From: a virus
Virus record (IMG/VR): IMGVR_UViG_3300042549_007962
Location: 1 to 46,501 of that record
Reading direction: 5' to 3' (one strand)
DNA: 46,501 bases
Below, in pieces: positions 12,949 through 19,330 of the stretch (position 1 is its first letter; every line of letters begins with the position of its first letter). Below the pieces are notes generated by a model that saw only the letters and a list, made by a program, of their open reading frames with translations, searched no databases and was not told the DNA's origin. The position numbers were made by a program, and so were the translations under genes.

Positions 12949-12957
12949 TGATATAAT
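12949..12957 (+). promoter_or_regulatory. Extended -10 promoter (TGATATAAT)
   Basis: TATATGATATAATTAACTTA, then ACGACGAAAGGA and the ATG at 12985. Confidence 0.87.
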
Positions 12958-12984
12958 TAACTTACAACGACGAAAGGAAACACA

Positions 12985-13287
12985 ATGAAGTTTACAAAAG
13001 ATCTTGAAGCATCCGTAGGGACTTCCCTTCAAGGGTACACAGAGACTACTCTGCGTAAGCTCGTCGAAGTATTCGGCGAACCTGAGTACTACGGTGAAGG
13101 CGACAAGGTAACCACTGAATGGTGTCTTAAGTTTGACGACGGAACTGTCGCAACTATCTATGACTGGAAGCGTTACGAAGATGGGACGCCTGAACTCGAT
13201 GAAATGTATCATTGGCATGTAGGCGGAGAGTCGCCTATCGCACTCGCTACTGTCGAGCACCAAATACGTGTACATTTTCTAGTGTAA
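12985..13287 (+). CDS. Conserved phage hypothetical protein (FDDGTVATIYDWK type)
   Basis: This 100-residue protein has the pattern TLRKLVEVFGEP...DKVTTEWCLKF, DDGTVATIYDWK and HWHVGG. I associate this arrangement with a small protein shared by many unrelated phages, of unknown function. It is soluble with a mixed beta fold. It is followed directly by the next promoter, which starts 3 bases after the stop. Confidence 0.7.
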   Translation: MKFTKDLEASVGTSLQGYTETTLRKLVEVFGEPEYYGEGDKVTTEWCLKFDDGTVATIYDWKRYEDGTPELDEMYHWHVGGESPIALATVEHQIRVHFLV

Positions 13288-13289
13288 CA

Positions 13290-13298
13290 TGTTATAAT
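13290..13298 (+). promoter_or_regulatory. Extended -10 promoter (TGTTATAAT)
   Basis: CATGTTATAATTAACC, then ACGACGAAAGGA and the GTG at 13326. Confidence 0.84.
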
Positions 13299-13325
13299 TA
13301 ACCAACAAACGACGAAAGGACTACC

Positions 13326-13484
13326 GTGAGTAAAAGCAAAATGGTTTACGTTTCAAGTCTCTCAGTTGAGGACCTCGAAGAAATGACAGAGCGAACATTC
13401 TCTTTCGAAGAGCTGGCAAAGCTTTCCGAATTAGTGAAGGACGCTATCGACCAGGCACTTGAAGATTTCTTGAATCATAACTAA
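13326..13484 (+). CDS. 52-residue helical protein
   Basis: This short acidic protein (VSSLSVEDLEEMTERTFSFE, ELAKLSELVKDAIDQALEDF) is predicted to form two or three helices. The GTG start follows the standard leader. Its TAA overlaps the ATG of the following sigma-region-4-like gene (TAATG), so the two are coupled. It could be a partner of the next protein; this is inference from coupling. Confidence 0.65.
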   Translation: MSKSKMVYVSSLSVEDLEEMTERTFSFEELAKLSELVKDAIDQALEDFLNHN

Positions 13485-14089
13485 TGAAAAGAATCTACAA
13501 GAAATCTTTGGTGCAGCAGCGTCAGCATCTCACACTACCTAGCGTAGTTGCTACTGCGCTCGGTCTTATTCCTGCGAAGGAAAGAGAACTACGTGCGGCT
13601 TACATCTACGCTCTTCGAGCTAAAGGCTGGACGCTTCAAGCTGTGGGAGACTCATTAGGAGTTACACGCGAGCGGGTGCGACAACTTGAAACTCAAGCTA
13701 TCCCCGAGTTGGTGTACCTAGTGCAGCAAGCTCCAGGAAGCTATCCAGTTCCAGAGTTACCGACTGAAGAAGTTATAGTGTACTCCGGAGCGGAGCATAC
13801 AGAACCGAAGCCAGAAACTCTTGCTCGACTAAAAGAGCTACAGCCAATCGCACAATCGATTCGGTGGGACCACACAAAAGGAAGAGCTGAAGCTGAGGAG
13901 TATACCGCTCTCCTCTGGGAAGCTCATACTCAGCAAGGTGTGAGCGTCTACCGTCTTGCAAAGCTTCTGGGTATTACCCATGGCGCGATACAGTTTAGAT
14001 TTACTCGGTACGGTTACAAGGAAACTAAGACTGGACAGAGCAAAGCTTACAAAGTTATTAAAAGAGAGAATCGACCAAACAATGAGTAA
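13484..14089 (+). CDS. Sigma-70 region 4-like HTH transcription protein
   Basis: This protein has 201 residues. Residues about 30-80 contain LRAKGWTLQAVGDSLGVTRERVRQLE. The GVTRERVRQLE helix is a hallmark of sigma-70 region 4, which binds -35 DNA and the RNA polymerase flap. A second HTH-like segment lies near 150-180 (GVSVYRLAKLLGITHGAIQF). Regions 2 and 3, which contact the -10, are not seen, so it is unlikely to be a full sigma factor. It may redirect host RNA polymerase or act as a plain HTH regulator. It is coupled to the small gene before it and overlaps the next by 8 bases. The promoters of this region have no visible -35, which makes its target an open question. Confidence 0.72.
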   Translation: MKRIYKKSLVQQRQHLTLPSVVATALGLIPAKERELRAAYIYALRAKGWTLQAVGDSLGVTRERVRQLETQAIPELVYLVQQAPGSYPVPELPTEEVIVYSGAEHTEPKPETLARLKELQPIAQSIRWDHTKGRAEAEEYTALLWEAHTQQGVSVYRLAKLLGITHGAIQFRFTRYGYKETKTGQSKAYKVIKRENRPNNE

Positions 14090-14249
14090 CCCACTGTACG
14101 AACTTGTAAATGTGTACGATGCTGATGGCAAGTGGCTTGGTCAGTTCGTGAATGAAGACGTCGCTAAGGCGTGGCTTCACAAACATGGAAAAGACGTCCT
14201 GGTTCACGAGATATCAGACCGCAGACCTGAGAGGAAAGAAAAGAAATGA
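14082..14249 (+). CDS. Small hypothetical protein
   Basis: This 55-residue protein (ELVNVYDADGKWLGQFVNED, AKAWLHKHGKDVLVHEI) has a basic tail (DRRPERKEKK). The start overlaps the end of the sigma-like gene, and its stop overlaps the next ATG (ATGA). No known family, though a small beta-beta-alpha fold is likely. Confidence 0.6.
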   Translation: MSNPLYELVNVYDADGKWLGQFVNEDVAKAWLHKHGKDVLVHEISDRRPERKEKK

Positions 14250-14509
14250 GCTTGGATCCAAACAAACTTCAGATAGTCGACGCGGACTATCATCGCAACG
14301 GAGTAGCTGGGCTACCCTTCAAGGTTGCGGTAGTTGATGACGCAAACGAATCTGATATGAAGCTGGTCATCATGTTCGAGGCTGAGGGTCATACCGCAGT
14401 CCTGTCCCTGAACAAGCTCATGGAAGAGGACATCTCATTCGGTTCTAATTCCTACCGAGGCGATCTATATGAAGAGGCACTCCGGTCTGAGCTCTGGGAT
14501 GATGAGTAG
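14246..14509 (+). CDS. Small acidic hypothetical protein
   Basis: This 87-residue protein (GLPFKVAVVDDANESDMKLV, IMFEAEGHTAVLSLNKLMEE) reads as a compact alpha/beta protein and is of no recognised family. The ATGA overlap shows coupling with the gene before. The operon 13326-14509 ends here; no clear intrinsic terminator follows. Confidence 0.65.
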   Translation: MSLDPNKLQIVDADYHRNGVAGLPFKVAVVDDANESDMKLVIMFEAEGHTAVLSLNKLMEEDISFGSNSYRGDLYEEALRSELWDDE

Positions 14510-14533
14510 TTGTTAACTATTATATTAAATATA

Positions 14534-14542
14534 TGATATAAT
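14534..14542 (+). promoter_or_regulatory. Extended -10 promoter (TGATATAAT)
   Basis: TATATGATATAATAGTAC in a very AT-rich stretch, then GATTGGAAC and the ATG at 14579. Confidence 0.82.
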
Positions 14543-14578
14543 AGTACTAACAACAACTACTAATGATTGGAACCTCTA

Positions 14579-15055
14579 ATGTTGAATCAACAAACACCCT
14601 CAGAAATCTTTAACCAAGTATTCAAAGATGTCCCAGGAAAACCATTCTCAGAGATCTACAGCAACATAGGCTTTGCAGGAATCAATGATGAAGACCGAGT
14701 TGAGGGTGGCATCAAGGAATTTGATGGCACAATTCAGTATTGGCACCCTTCTCTACCCCAAGACACAGCAGTAGTAATAGCAATGCATGATGGTCAAGGG
14801 TTCCTCCTTCGGTACCCAGATAATACTTACCACCACCTAGATATCGGTGGCTATGAAGAGATTGATGGTATCGAGTACCTATCCCCAGAATCAGTGGATG
14901 AAGATGAAGAAAGATACCTATACTTCCTCCAAGATATCCTAAATAAAGAAAGTACTTTCTGGGCTTATGGTCTCATCACAGATGAAGAAGTCCAAAACAG
15001 AATCCTCAGCGGTGAGTTTGATGAGCTAAAGGAAACTCTCCCAGATACATACTAA
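14579..15055 (+). CDS. Acidic hypothetical protein
   Basis: This 158-residue acidic protein (TIQYWHPSLPQDTAVVIAMHD, LLRYPDNTYHHLDIGGYEE) has a beta-rich first part and a helical acidic tail (SVDEDEERYLYFLQDILNKE). No family is recognised. ATG 14579 is preferred over an in-frame TTG at 14567. The gene is more A-rich in codon choice than its neighbours, hinting at a separate origin. It is followed by a very strong hairpin. Confidence 0.65.
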   Translation: MLNQQTPSEIFNQVFKDVPGKPFSEIYSNIGFAGINDEDRVEGGIKEFDGTIQYWHPSLPQDTAVVIAMHDGQGFLLRYPDNTYHHLDIGGYEEIDGIEYLSPESVDEDEERYLYFLQDILNKESTFWAYGLITDEEVQNRILSGEFDELKETLPDTY

Positions 15056-15066
15056 GTACATAGTTG

Positions 15067-15117
15067 AAGGTACCCTACTCACCAGTAGGGTACCTTTAGC
15101 TAAGTTACTGGTGGGTA
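15067..15117 (+). terminator. Strong hairpin with a competing alternative stem
   Basis: AAGGTACCCTAC, loop TCACCA, GTAGGGTACCTT form a perfect 12-bp stem (15067-15096). The segment TACTCACCAGTA (15076-15087) can instead pair with TTACTGGTGGGTA just downstream (15105-15117). The two pairings exclude each other. Only three T follow the first stem. Confidence 0.65.
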
Positions 15118-15140
15118 TGGCACTATCTTCCTGATTTACC

Positions 15141-15149
15141 TGATATAAT
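15141..15149 (+). promoter_or_regulatory. Extended -10 promoter (TGATATAAT)
   Basis: TTTACCTGATATAATTAGC, then GACGGAAGGA and the GTG at 15193. Confidence 0.86.
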
Positions 15150-15192
15150 TAGCTTATCACCACAACCGGTGAAAACGACGGAAGGACACAAA

Positions 15193-15435
15193 GTGCAGAC
15201 AAAATGGTGCCTAGTAAAAGTATCCGATGGAACACGCGGAGCTTTAGGAAAGAAGAAAGTTTACGAACTTTCAGTTGATGGAAATTCGTTTACCGCAGTG
15301 TGGGGAATGGCAGAGAAGCCAAGTCGCCAACGTCAGGTAAAAACGTTTTCAAGCGCACAAGGAGCACGTTGGGCAGCGATGGATAAGATCCAATCAAAGC
15401 TCGACAAAGGTTACACAATCGCTTACTCAGCTTAA
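15193..15435 (+). CDS. WGR-like domain protein
   Basis: This 80-residue protein is about the size of one WGR domain. KKVYELSVDG is followed by a WG pair (FTAVWGMAEKP), then a basic RQRQVKTF strand, a helix with AMDKIQSKL and a final DKGYT. This is the strand-WG-strand-F-helix-KGY order of WGR domains, which bind nucleic acid in PARPs and occur in bacterial regulators. The canonical Arg after WG is Met here. GTG 15193 follows GACGGAAGGA. A DNA/RNA-end-binding role is plausible but unproven. Confidence 0.6.
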   Translation: MQTKWCLVKVSDGTRGALGKKKVYELSVDGNSFTAVWGMAEKPSRQRQVKTFSSAQGARWAAMDKIQSKLDKGYTIAYSA

Positions 15436-15440
15436 CGCGG

Positions 15441-15475
15441 AGAGGCCAGGGCAGTTCGCTGCTCTGGTCTTCTCT
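15441..15475 (+). terminator. UUCG-loop terminator
   Basis: AGAGGCCAGGGCAG, loop TTCG, CTGCTCTGGTCTTCT (three G-U pairs), followed by CTCTCTG. The GAGAGGCCAGGGC part is shared with the terminator at 11748. Confidence 0.75.
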
Positions 15476-15482
15476 CTGTAAG

Positions 15483-15491
15483 TATGATAGT
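15483..15491 (+). promoter_or_regulatory. Possible -10 element (TATGATAGT)
   Basis: TATGATAGT lies 23 bases before the ATG at 15514 and directly after a terminator. It differs from the main promoter family. Confidence 0.4.
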
Positions 15492-15513
15492 TTCGTTCTA
15501 ACAAAGGAGAGTC

Positions 15514-15735
15514 ATGGAGTCGATTGTGGAAGAAGAAGTCCAGCTCGAACAAGAAGCGAAAGAAACTTTTTCCAGCTGGGTCGAATGCGACTCGTGCCGT
15601 GTTGCTCGCGCTGTATGGAAGATTACTGGAGCTAACGGAGAGATCTACCTCTGCGGTCATCACAAGAATCGTAGCGAGGCAGCTCTTACTAAGTGGGCGA
15701 TTAGCTTCGTTGAACTGGACCAAAAGCTTACCTAG
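15514..15735 (+). CDS. DUF7455-like small zinc protein
   Basis: In this 73-residue protein, residues 25-52 read CDSCRVARAVWKITGANGEI and then LCGHHKN, the C-x2-C...CGHH signature of a small family widespread in actinobacteria and their phages. This supports an actinobacterial host. ATG 15514 follows AAAGGAGAG. The metal site is probably structural. Function is unknown. Confidence 0.75.
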   Translation: MESIVEEEVQLEQEAKETFSSWVECDSCRVARAVWKITGANGEIYLCGHHKNRSEAALTKWAISFVELDQKLT

Positions 15736-15737
15736 CC

Positions 15738-15746
15738 TGATATAAT
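15738..15746 (+). promoter_or_regulatory. Extended -10 promoter (TGATATAAT)
   Basis: GCCTGATATAATTTACTCA, then ATGACGAAAGGA and the ATG at 15772. The leader ATG at 15754 is in frame but lies in the binding site. Confidence 0.86.
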
Positions 15747-15771
15747 TTACTCAATGACGAAAGGACGCACG

Positions 15772-15942
15772 ATGGAATACAACATTAAAATTGATAATGC
15801 TGATTTAATAATTATCCTTGCCGCTCTTGGCAAGCAGAAAGCTACGTACGAGAACCTTGGCATGCATGAGGCAGCTCATGAAGTTTCAGACCTCCTTGTT
15901 AAGTTTCGTGCATCGAAGCCAGCTCATGCGGAGGCTCTGTAG
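15772..15942 (+). CDS. Small helical hypothetical protein
   Basis: This 56-residue protein (NIKIDNADLIIILAALGKQK, then NLGMHEAAHEVSDLLVKF) is two helices after a short strand. It resembles short phage proteins of unknown role. Its stop overlaps the GTG of the next gene by one base. Confidence 0.65.
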   Translation: MEYNIKIDNADLIIILAALGKQKATYENLGMHEAAHEVSDLLVKFRASKPAHAEAL

Positions 15943-16133
15943 TGGGTGAATACTGCGACTACTGCTCTCGCCAAATCGACGACTGCATGATAGCTAAAAA
16001 CACTTCGCTAACAGACTACGCGGTGATGCTTGTTATGAAGGAGCAGGTTGGCTACGCCGAGTCTGTAGACAGAGTTATCCAGCAATGGCGACAACATGCA
16101 TTGCCTATCTGTGATGCGCTGTCTCTCTCATGA
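15942..16133 (+). CDS. Small Cys-containing hypothetical protein
   Basis: This 63-residue protein has CDYC near residue 5, CMIA near residue 14 and a late Cys (LPICDAL), a possible zinc site. The GTG start overlaps the preceding stop. The helix VMLVMKEQVGYAESVDRVI forms the core. Its stop overlaps the next ATG. Confidence 0.6.
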   Translation: MGEYCDYCSRQIDDCMIAKNTSLTDYAVMLVMKEQVGYAESVDRVIQQWRQHALPICDALSLS

Positions 16134-16354
16134 GTGACTCGTACTACGCGGGAGATCCAGTAGCGCTGTCAACTTCAACTGAAGGAGACATGGAGCTAGA
16201 GTGCGGCAATGACCCTTGCCGCTTTGAGCAAAGCGTTACAGTAGAACAAGAGTATTCTCACGGAATCACAGAGTGGTATGCGTACTGGACTTGTTCCGCA
16301 TGCGGCGAAGCTAATTCACGTGATGGATGGTTCGACCCCAATGACACTAACTAG
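16130..16354 (+). CDS. Zinc-ribbon hypothetical protein
   Basis: This 74-residue protein has two Cys pairs (LECGNDPCRF near 25-31 and WTCSACGEAN near 54-59) on either side of a beta segment (TEWYAYW), a classic small zinc ribbon. It is coupled through an ATGA overlap. Function is unknown. Confidence 0.65.
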   Translation: MSDSYYAGDPVALSTSTEGDMELECGNDPCRFEQSVTVEQEYSHGITEWYAYWTCSACGEANSRDGWFDPNDTN

Positions 16355-16366
16355 GAAGGAAAACCA

Positions 16367-16612
16367 ATGAGCGTAGTAGCTACATTGTTAAAGAACAAAG
16401 CTCCACAGGCAGCTTGGCTTGTAACCGTAAAGGACCTCGCCACCGGTGAGTCTCGTCATGCAGCTCACACTTCTCTTGGCGCTGCCAAGAAGACTGCGGT
16501 AGCTTTCACCAACAGCCTCCTCGACCTCAGTCGAACACGCCTGCCATGGGTAGAGGACGAAGCACAAAAGGCTGATGGAATCCAGTACTTTAGAGCAGAG
16601 GTTGACGGATAA
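16367..16612 (+). CDS. Small hypothetical protein
   Basis: This 81-residue protein (AAWLVTVKDLATGESRHAAH, GAAKKTAVAFTNSLLDL) has an initial beta-hairpin then helices. ATG 16367 follows AGGAAGG. It is the fourth gene of the 15772-16612 operon. No family is recognised. Confidence 0.65.
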   Translation: MSVVATLLKNKAPQAAWLVTVKDLATGESRHAAHTSLGAAKKTAVAFTNSLLDLSRTRLPWVEDEAQKADGIQYFRAEVDG

Positions 16613-16615
16613 ACC

Positions 16616-16624
16616 TGATATAAT
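16616..16624 (+). promoter_or_regulatory. Extended -10 promoter (TGATATAAT)
   Basis: AACCTGATATAATTATCC, then ACGACGAAAGGA and the ATG at 16650; it starts three bases after the preceding stop codon. Confidence 0.87.
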
Positions 16625-16649
16625 TATCCTAACGACGAAAGGAAGTAGG

Positions 16650-16982
16650 ATGAACATTCAGGACATTCTTGACGCCATCAACTCTGGTTCAATGGACTCA
16701 GACCTTGGCAAGATTAAGGACGCCATTGCTTTACGTACCCCAAAGGCACGTGCGGCACTAACCATCAATGACTACAACATTGGTGCGCGTGTACGTTTCA
16801 ATGAGTCCACAGGAACTCGTTACATGGTTGGGCAGTACGCCACAATCTCAGGGAAGAACCGTACAAAGGTTACTGTTCGACTTGAGACACCTATGGGTAG
16901 ATTCGCAAGGGTAAACCCAACAACAGGCGCGGTTGACTCTGCCAATGTGACAGTGCCAATCGCAATTATAGATCTCGTCTAA
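16650..16982 (+). CDS. Small beta-barrel-like hypothetical protein
   Basis: This 110-residue protein has a helical first third (IQDILDAINSG). The rest is strand-rich and KOW/SH3-like: IGARVRFNESTGTRYMVGQY, ATISGKNRTKVTVRLE, then an ending VTVPIAIIDLV. A nucleic-acid or protein-binding barrel is likely. The start follows GACGAAAGGAAG. A 16-bp hairpin follows its stop. Function is unknown. Confidence 0.65.
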   Translation: MNIQDILDAINSGSMDSDLGKIKDAIALRTPKARAALTINDYNIGARVRFNESTGTRYMVGQYATISGKNRTKVTVRLETPMGRFARVNPTTGAVDSANVTVPIAIIDLV

Positions 16983-16991
16983 ATAGACGTA

Positions 16992-17031
16992 GTCCGGGCG
17001 CTTAGGATACAGTTTTCCTAGGCGCTTGGAC
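16992..17031 (+). promoter_or_regulatory. 16-bp hairpin just upstream of the HslV-like gene
   Basis: GTCCGGGCGCTTAGGA pairs along its whole length with TCCTAGGCGCTTGGAC (three G-U pairs) around an 8-base loop. No T run follows. It ends 17 bases before the ATG at 17049, next to the GGGGAGA ribosome binding site, so it may act as an mRNA processing or stabilising site or control translation. Confidence 0.7.
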
Positions 17032-17048
17032 ACATCTAGGGGAGAACC

Positions 17049-17615
17049 ATGACTACGCTTGCGGCAATTCAAGGTGATGGCTGGTCAGTCATCGGCTGTG
17101 ATTCACGAGCATCTGATGAGGACGGTCGCTTCATGGACCTTGCGACTCATAAAATCGTAGACAACAATGGAGTTCTCATTGCTGTGTCTGGTGCATCGCG
17201 TGGTGGAAACATTGCGCAGTTCGGTTGGAAACCTCCTACTCCAACCCGTAGCGAAGACCTTGACGTTTTTATGACAAAAAAATTCATACCGTCACTTCGC
17301 AAAGCTTTCGTTGATGCTGGGTTCGAAGGTAAAGAAGACGGTGATGCAGCTTGGCACGATTCTAACTTAATAGTTTCAGTACGCGGAGTCATCTATCCTA
17401 TCTTTAATGACTACAGTTGGGACAGAGAAGCTAGGAACGTTTACTACTCAGGGAGTGGTGGCGATATAGCTCTTGGAGCTCTTGAAGCTCTTAACTTCCA
17501 AAGGGTTAAGACACCGGAGGCTGCCGAGAAAGTATTGCGGAGAGCTATTGAAGCTGCTTGCAAACATGACATCTACTCCGGTGGAGAGATTCATACGTAC
17601 ATACAAGAAGAGTAA
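17049..17615 (+). CDS. HslV/20S proteasome beta-type Ntn-hydrolase
   Basis: This 188-residue protein begins M-TTLAAIQGDGWSVIGCDSRAS. After removal of Met, Thr1 would be the catalytic nucleophile. Asp17 (GCDSRA) falls exactly where the family has it, and the Lys of HKIV is at 34, next to the expected 33. Later motifs also fit: YSGSGGDIALGALEAL matches the GSGG...A-x-AL helix of HslV, and HDIYSGGEIHTYIQEE matches its C-terminal CIYTN-x-FHTIEEL. There is no propeptide, as in HslV. No HslU-like unfoldase is next to it. It may associate with a host ATPase, act alone on small substrates, or cap host proteasomes. A 16-bp hairpin and a GGGGAGA site precede the start. Confidence 0.82.
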   Translation: MTTLAAIQGDGWSVIGCDSRASDEDGRFMDLATHKIVDNNGVLIAVSGASRGGNIAQFGWKPPTPTRSEDLDVFMTKKFIPSLRKAFVDAGFEGKEDGDAAWHDSNLIVSVRGVIYPIFNDYSWDREARNVYYSGSGGDIALGALEALNFQRVKTPEAAEKVLRRAIEAACKHDIYSGGEIHTYIQEE

Positions 17616-17638
17616 TGGTACTTGCGGGTAACATTACC

Positions 17639-17647
17639 TGATATAAT
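17639..17647 (+). promoter_or_regulatory. Extended -10 promoter (TGATATAAT)
   Basis: ACCTGATATAATAGACC, then ACGACGAAAGGA and the ATG at 17678. It probably serves the zinc protein, phosphatase and deacetylase genes together. Confidence 0.87.
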
Positions 17648-17677
17648 AGACCTATCAAACGACGAAAGGACAAGAAA

Positions 17678-17896
17678 ATGTCTACAGATCTATCAAAAGA
17701 AACCTACATAGTCACTACTCCTGCATGCGGAATGTGCGGTGAGCAGGGAGTTGTCGAAGTTCCAGCTATTGGATTCCTTGAGTGGAATTTCGGTAAGCTG
17801 ATTCAAGAGGCTTTCCCAGACATGGACATTGCAATTCGTGAACAAATGATTTCTGGCATACATCCTAAGTGCTGGTTAGAGATGACCGGAGGGTAG
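17678..17896 (+). CDS. Small zinc protein of the PDM..REQ..SG.HPKCW type
   Basis: This 72-residue protein has CGMCGE near residue 18, then GKLIQEAFPDMDIAIREQM and ISGIHPKCW. The pattern C-x2-C...FPDM...REQ-x3-SG-x-HP-x-CW recurs in small actinophage proteins. The two Cys pairs with the His may hold one zinc. It is the first gene of a three-gene operon with phosphatase and deacetylase, 2 bases before the phosphatase ATG. Function is unknown. Confidence 0.7.
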   Translation: MSTDLSKETYIVTTPACGMCGEQGVVEVPAIGFLEWNFGKLIQEAFPDMDIAIREQMISGIHPKCWLEMTGG

Positions 17897-17898
17897 TA

Positions 17899-18411
17899 AT
17901 GACTAATGCTTCATACGCACCAGTACACGATATTGACTGGGACTTCCCCCTATGGAGTGAGATACTTCCAGGATTATTTCTTGGTGGAACAGATGATGAT
18001 GACACGATTGAGGATGCAGCAAACATTCATACATCTCGTGCTATCACTAAAGATGATTTCGATACGGTAGTAACTCTTTACGCTTGGGCAAATCCAGTTG
18101 ACTGGTTTGTGCAAGAACTTCGTTATGGCTTTTACGACTCAGGTCTTGAGGGCAATGCGGATTACGCTTCACTTCATGAGGCAGCTGCATTTGCACACGC
18201 CGCTTGGAAATCTGGCAAGCGAGTATTGATTCGTTGTCAAGCTGGGATTAACCGTTCTAGCTTAACGATGGGTCTTGCCCTCATGCTTGAAGGATACTCT
18301 TCTGCTGATGCGATTCAGTTGATGCGGGACAAGAGATCTAACGCAGTATTACTCAACAACGATTTTGTTGACTACCTACATATTAAGGACACAACTACAA
18401 ATGAAAAATAA
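17899..18411 (+). CDS. Dual-specificity protein phosphatase-like
   Basis: This 170-residue protein opens with WSEILPGLFLGG, the usual first strand of dual-specificity phosphatases. It carries the P-loop VLIRCQAGINRSS (C-x5-R) near residues 109-121. The following helix SLTMGLALML and the late helix AIQLMRDKRSNAVL also match the family. The His before Cys is Arg here, a known variation. The general-acid Asp could be in FYDSGLEGNAD. It would remove phosphate from Ser/Thr/Tyr or a non-protein substrate in the host cytosol. It overlaps the deacetylase gene by 11 bases, so the two are made together. Confidence 0.82.
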   Translation: MTNASYAPVHDIDWDFPLWSEILPGLFLGGTDDDDTIEDAANIHTSRAITKDDFDTVVTLYAWANPVDWFVQELRYGFYDSGLEGNADYASLHEAAAFAHAAWKSGKRVLIRCQAGINRSSLTMGLALMLEGYSSADAIQLMRDKRSNAVLLNNDFVDYLHIKDTTTNEK

Positions 18412-19330
18412 ACTGCATGTCGCCTACGACGACATCTACTTAGACTGGAAGCTCGGTGGGCCAGATAGCTCACACCCAACTAATCCAGTCAGAGCTAAAT
18501 ACGCTACGGAGCTTATTGCTGAAGACAGAGACATCGTTCTTGTAAAACCAGATATTCAAGCTGGAGACAGAGAACGGGTTGAGTCTATTCACGATATGAA
18601 ATATGTATCTGATGTTATTGACCGCGGTAAAGGTGGGCAATGGTACCCAGATAATAAGCACATGGGACAAGTAGCTCTTCATATGTTTGCGGGAACTGTT
18701 CGTCTCACTGAGAAGATGTTAGCTGGCGAGCTGAAGGTTGGCTTTAATCCTCAGGGAGCTAAGCACCATGCGCAATACGACCACTCATCTGGTTTCTGCG
18801 TATTCAACGATATGGCTTGGGCTGCACGTGAATTCCAGAAGAACGGTATGAAAGTTATGTACATTGACTGGGACGCGCATCACGGTGATGGCGTTGAGAA
18901 TTTACTGTCAGGCTCTGCCGATTTGGTTACCTGCAGCATTCACGATTCTGTTATCTTCCCAGGCACTGGGCTAAAGGGACACTTCCCTGAGCTAGGAGTT
19001 TATAACTGGGCATTAGATCCAGCAAGCGGTGATGATGAGTTTCGTAGAGCTATGGGAGAAATCGAACAACTTGCTGATACGGTAAAGCCAGATGTTGTTT
19101 TAGTAGCTACAGGAGCTGACGCACATAAGTCAGATCCACTATCTACTTTACAATTTGACTATCCTGGATATGAAGATGCAGCTGCGACAGTCGGTCGTAT
19201 TGCTTCTGCCTATTCGGAAGGTCGTGTACTCATCGGGGGAGCTGGTGGTTATCAACCGTTCGACCATACTCCAGCTATCTGGGCAAGCGTAGTCTCAAAG
19301 ATTCATGACGAAGTTATGATTTTTTCATGA
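18401..19330 (+). CDS. Histone deacetylase/AcuC-family zinc deacetylase
   Basis: This 309-residue protein has the complete active site of the arginase-fold deacetylases. The His-His pair is in AKHHAQYDH near residue 121 and the zinc ligands in DWDAHHGDG near 155-163. It also has the His in SIHDS near 181, the Asp in GADAHKSDPL near 241 and the catalytic Tyr in GGAGGYQP near 283. Substrates of the family are acetyl-lysine proteins, acetyl-CoA synthetase (AcuC) or acetylpolyamines; the sequence does not choose. ATG 18401 lies within the end of the phosphatase gene. The stop TGA is part of the next promoter. A deacetylase in a lytic-type phage operon with a phosphatase is rare. Confidence 0.88.
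   Translation: MKNKLHVAYDDIYLDWKLGGPDSSHPTNPVRAKYATELIAEDRDIVLVKPDIQAGDRERVESIHDMKYVSDVIDRGKGGQWYPDNKHMGQVALHMFAGTVRLTEKMLAGELKVGFNPQGAKHHAQYDHSSGFCVFNDMAWAAREFQKNGMKVMYIDWDAHHGDGVENLLSGSADLVTCSIHDSVIFPGTGLKGHFPELGVYNWALDPASGDDEFRRAMGEIEQLADTVKPDVVLVATGADAHKSDPLSTLQFDYPGYEDAAATVGRIASAYSEGRVLIGGAGGYQPFDHTPAIWASVVSKIHDEVMIFS

Noticed and set aside
13484-14089. Full phage sigma factor
   Set aside because: Only region 4-like sequence is seen; regions 2 and 3 needed for -10 recognition are absent.
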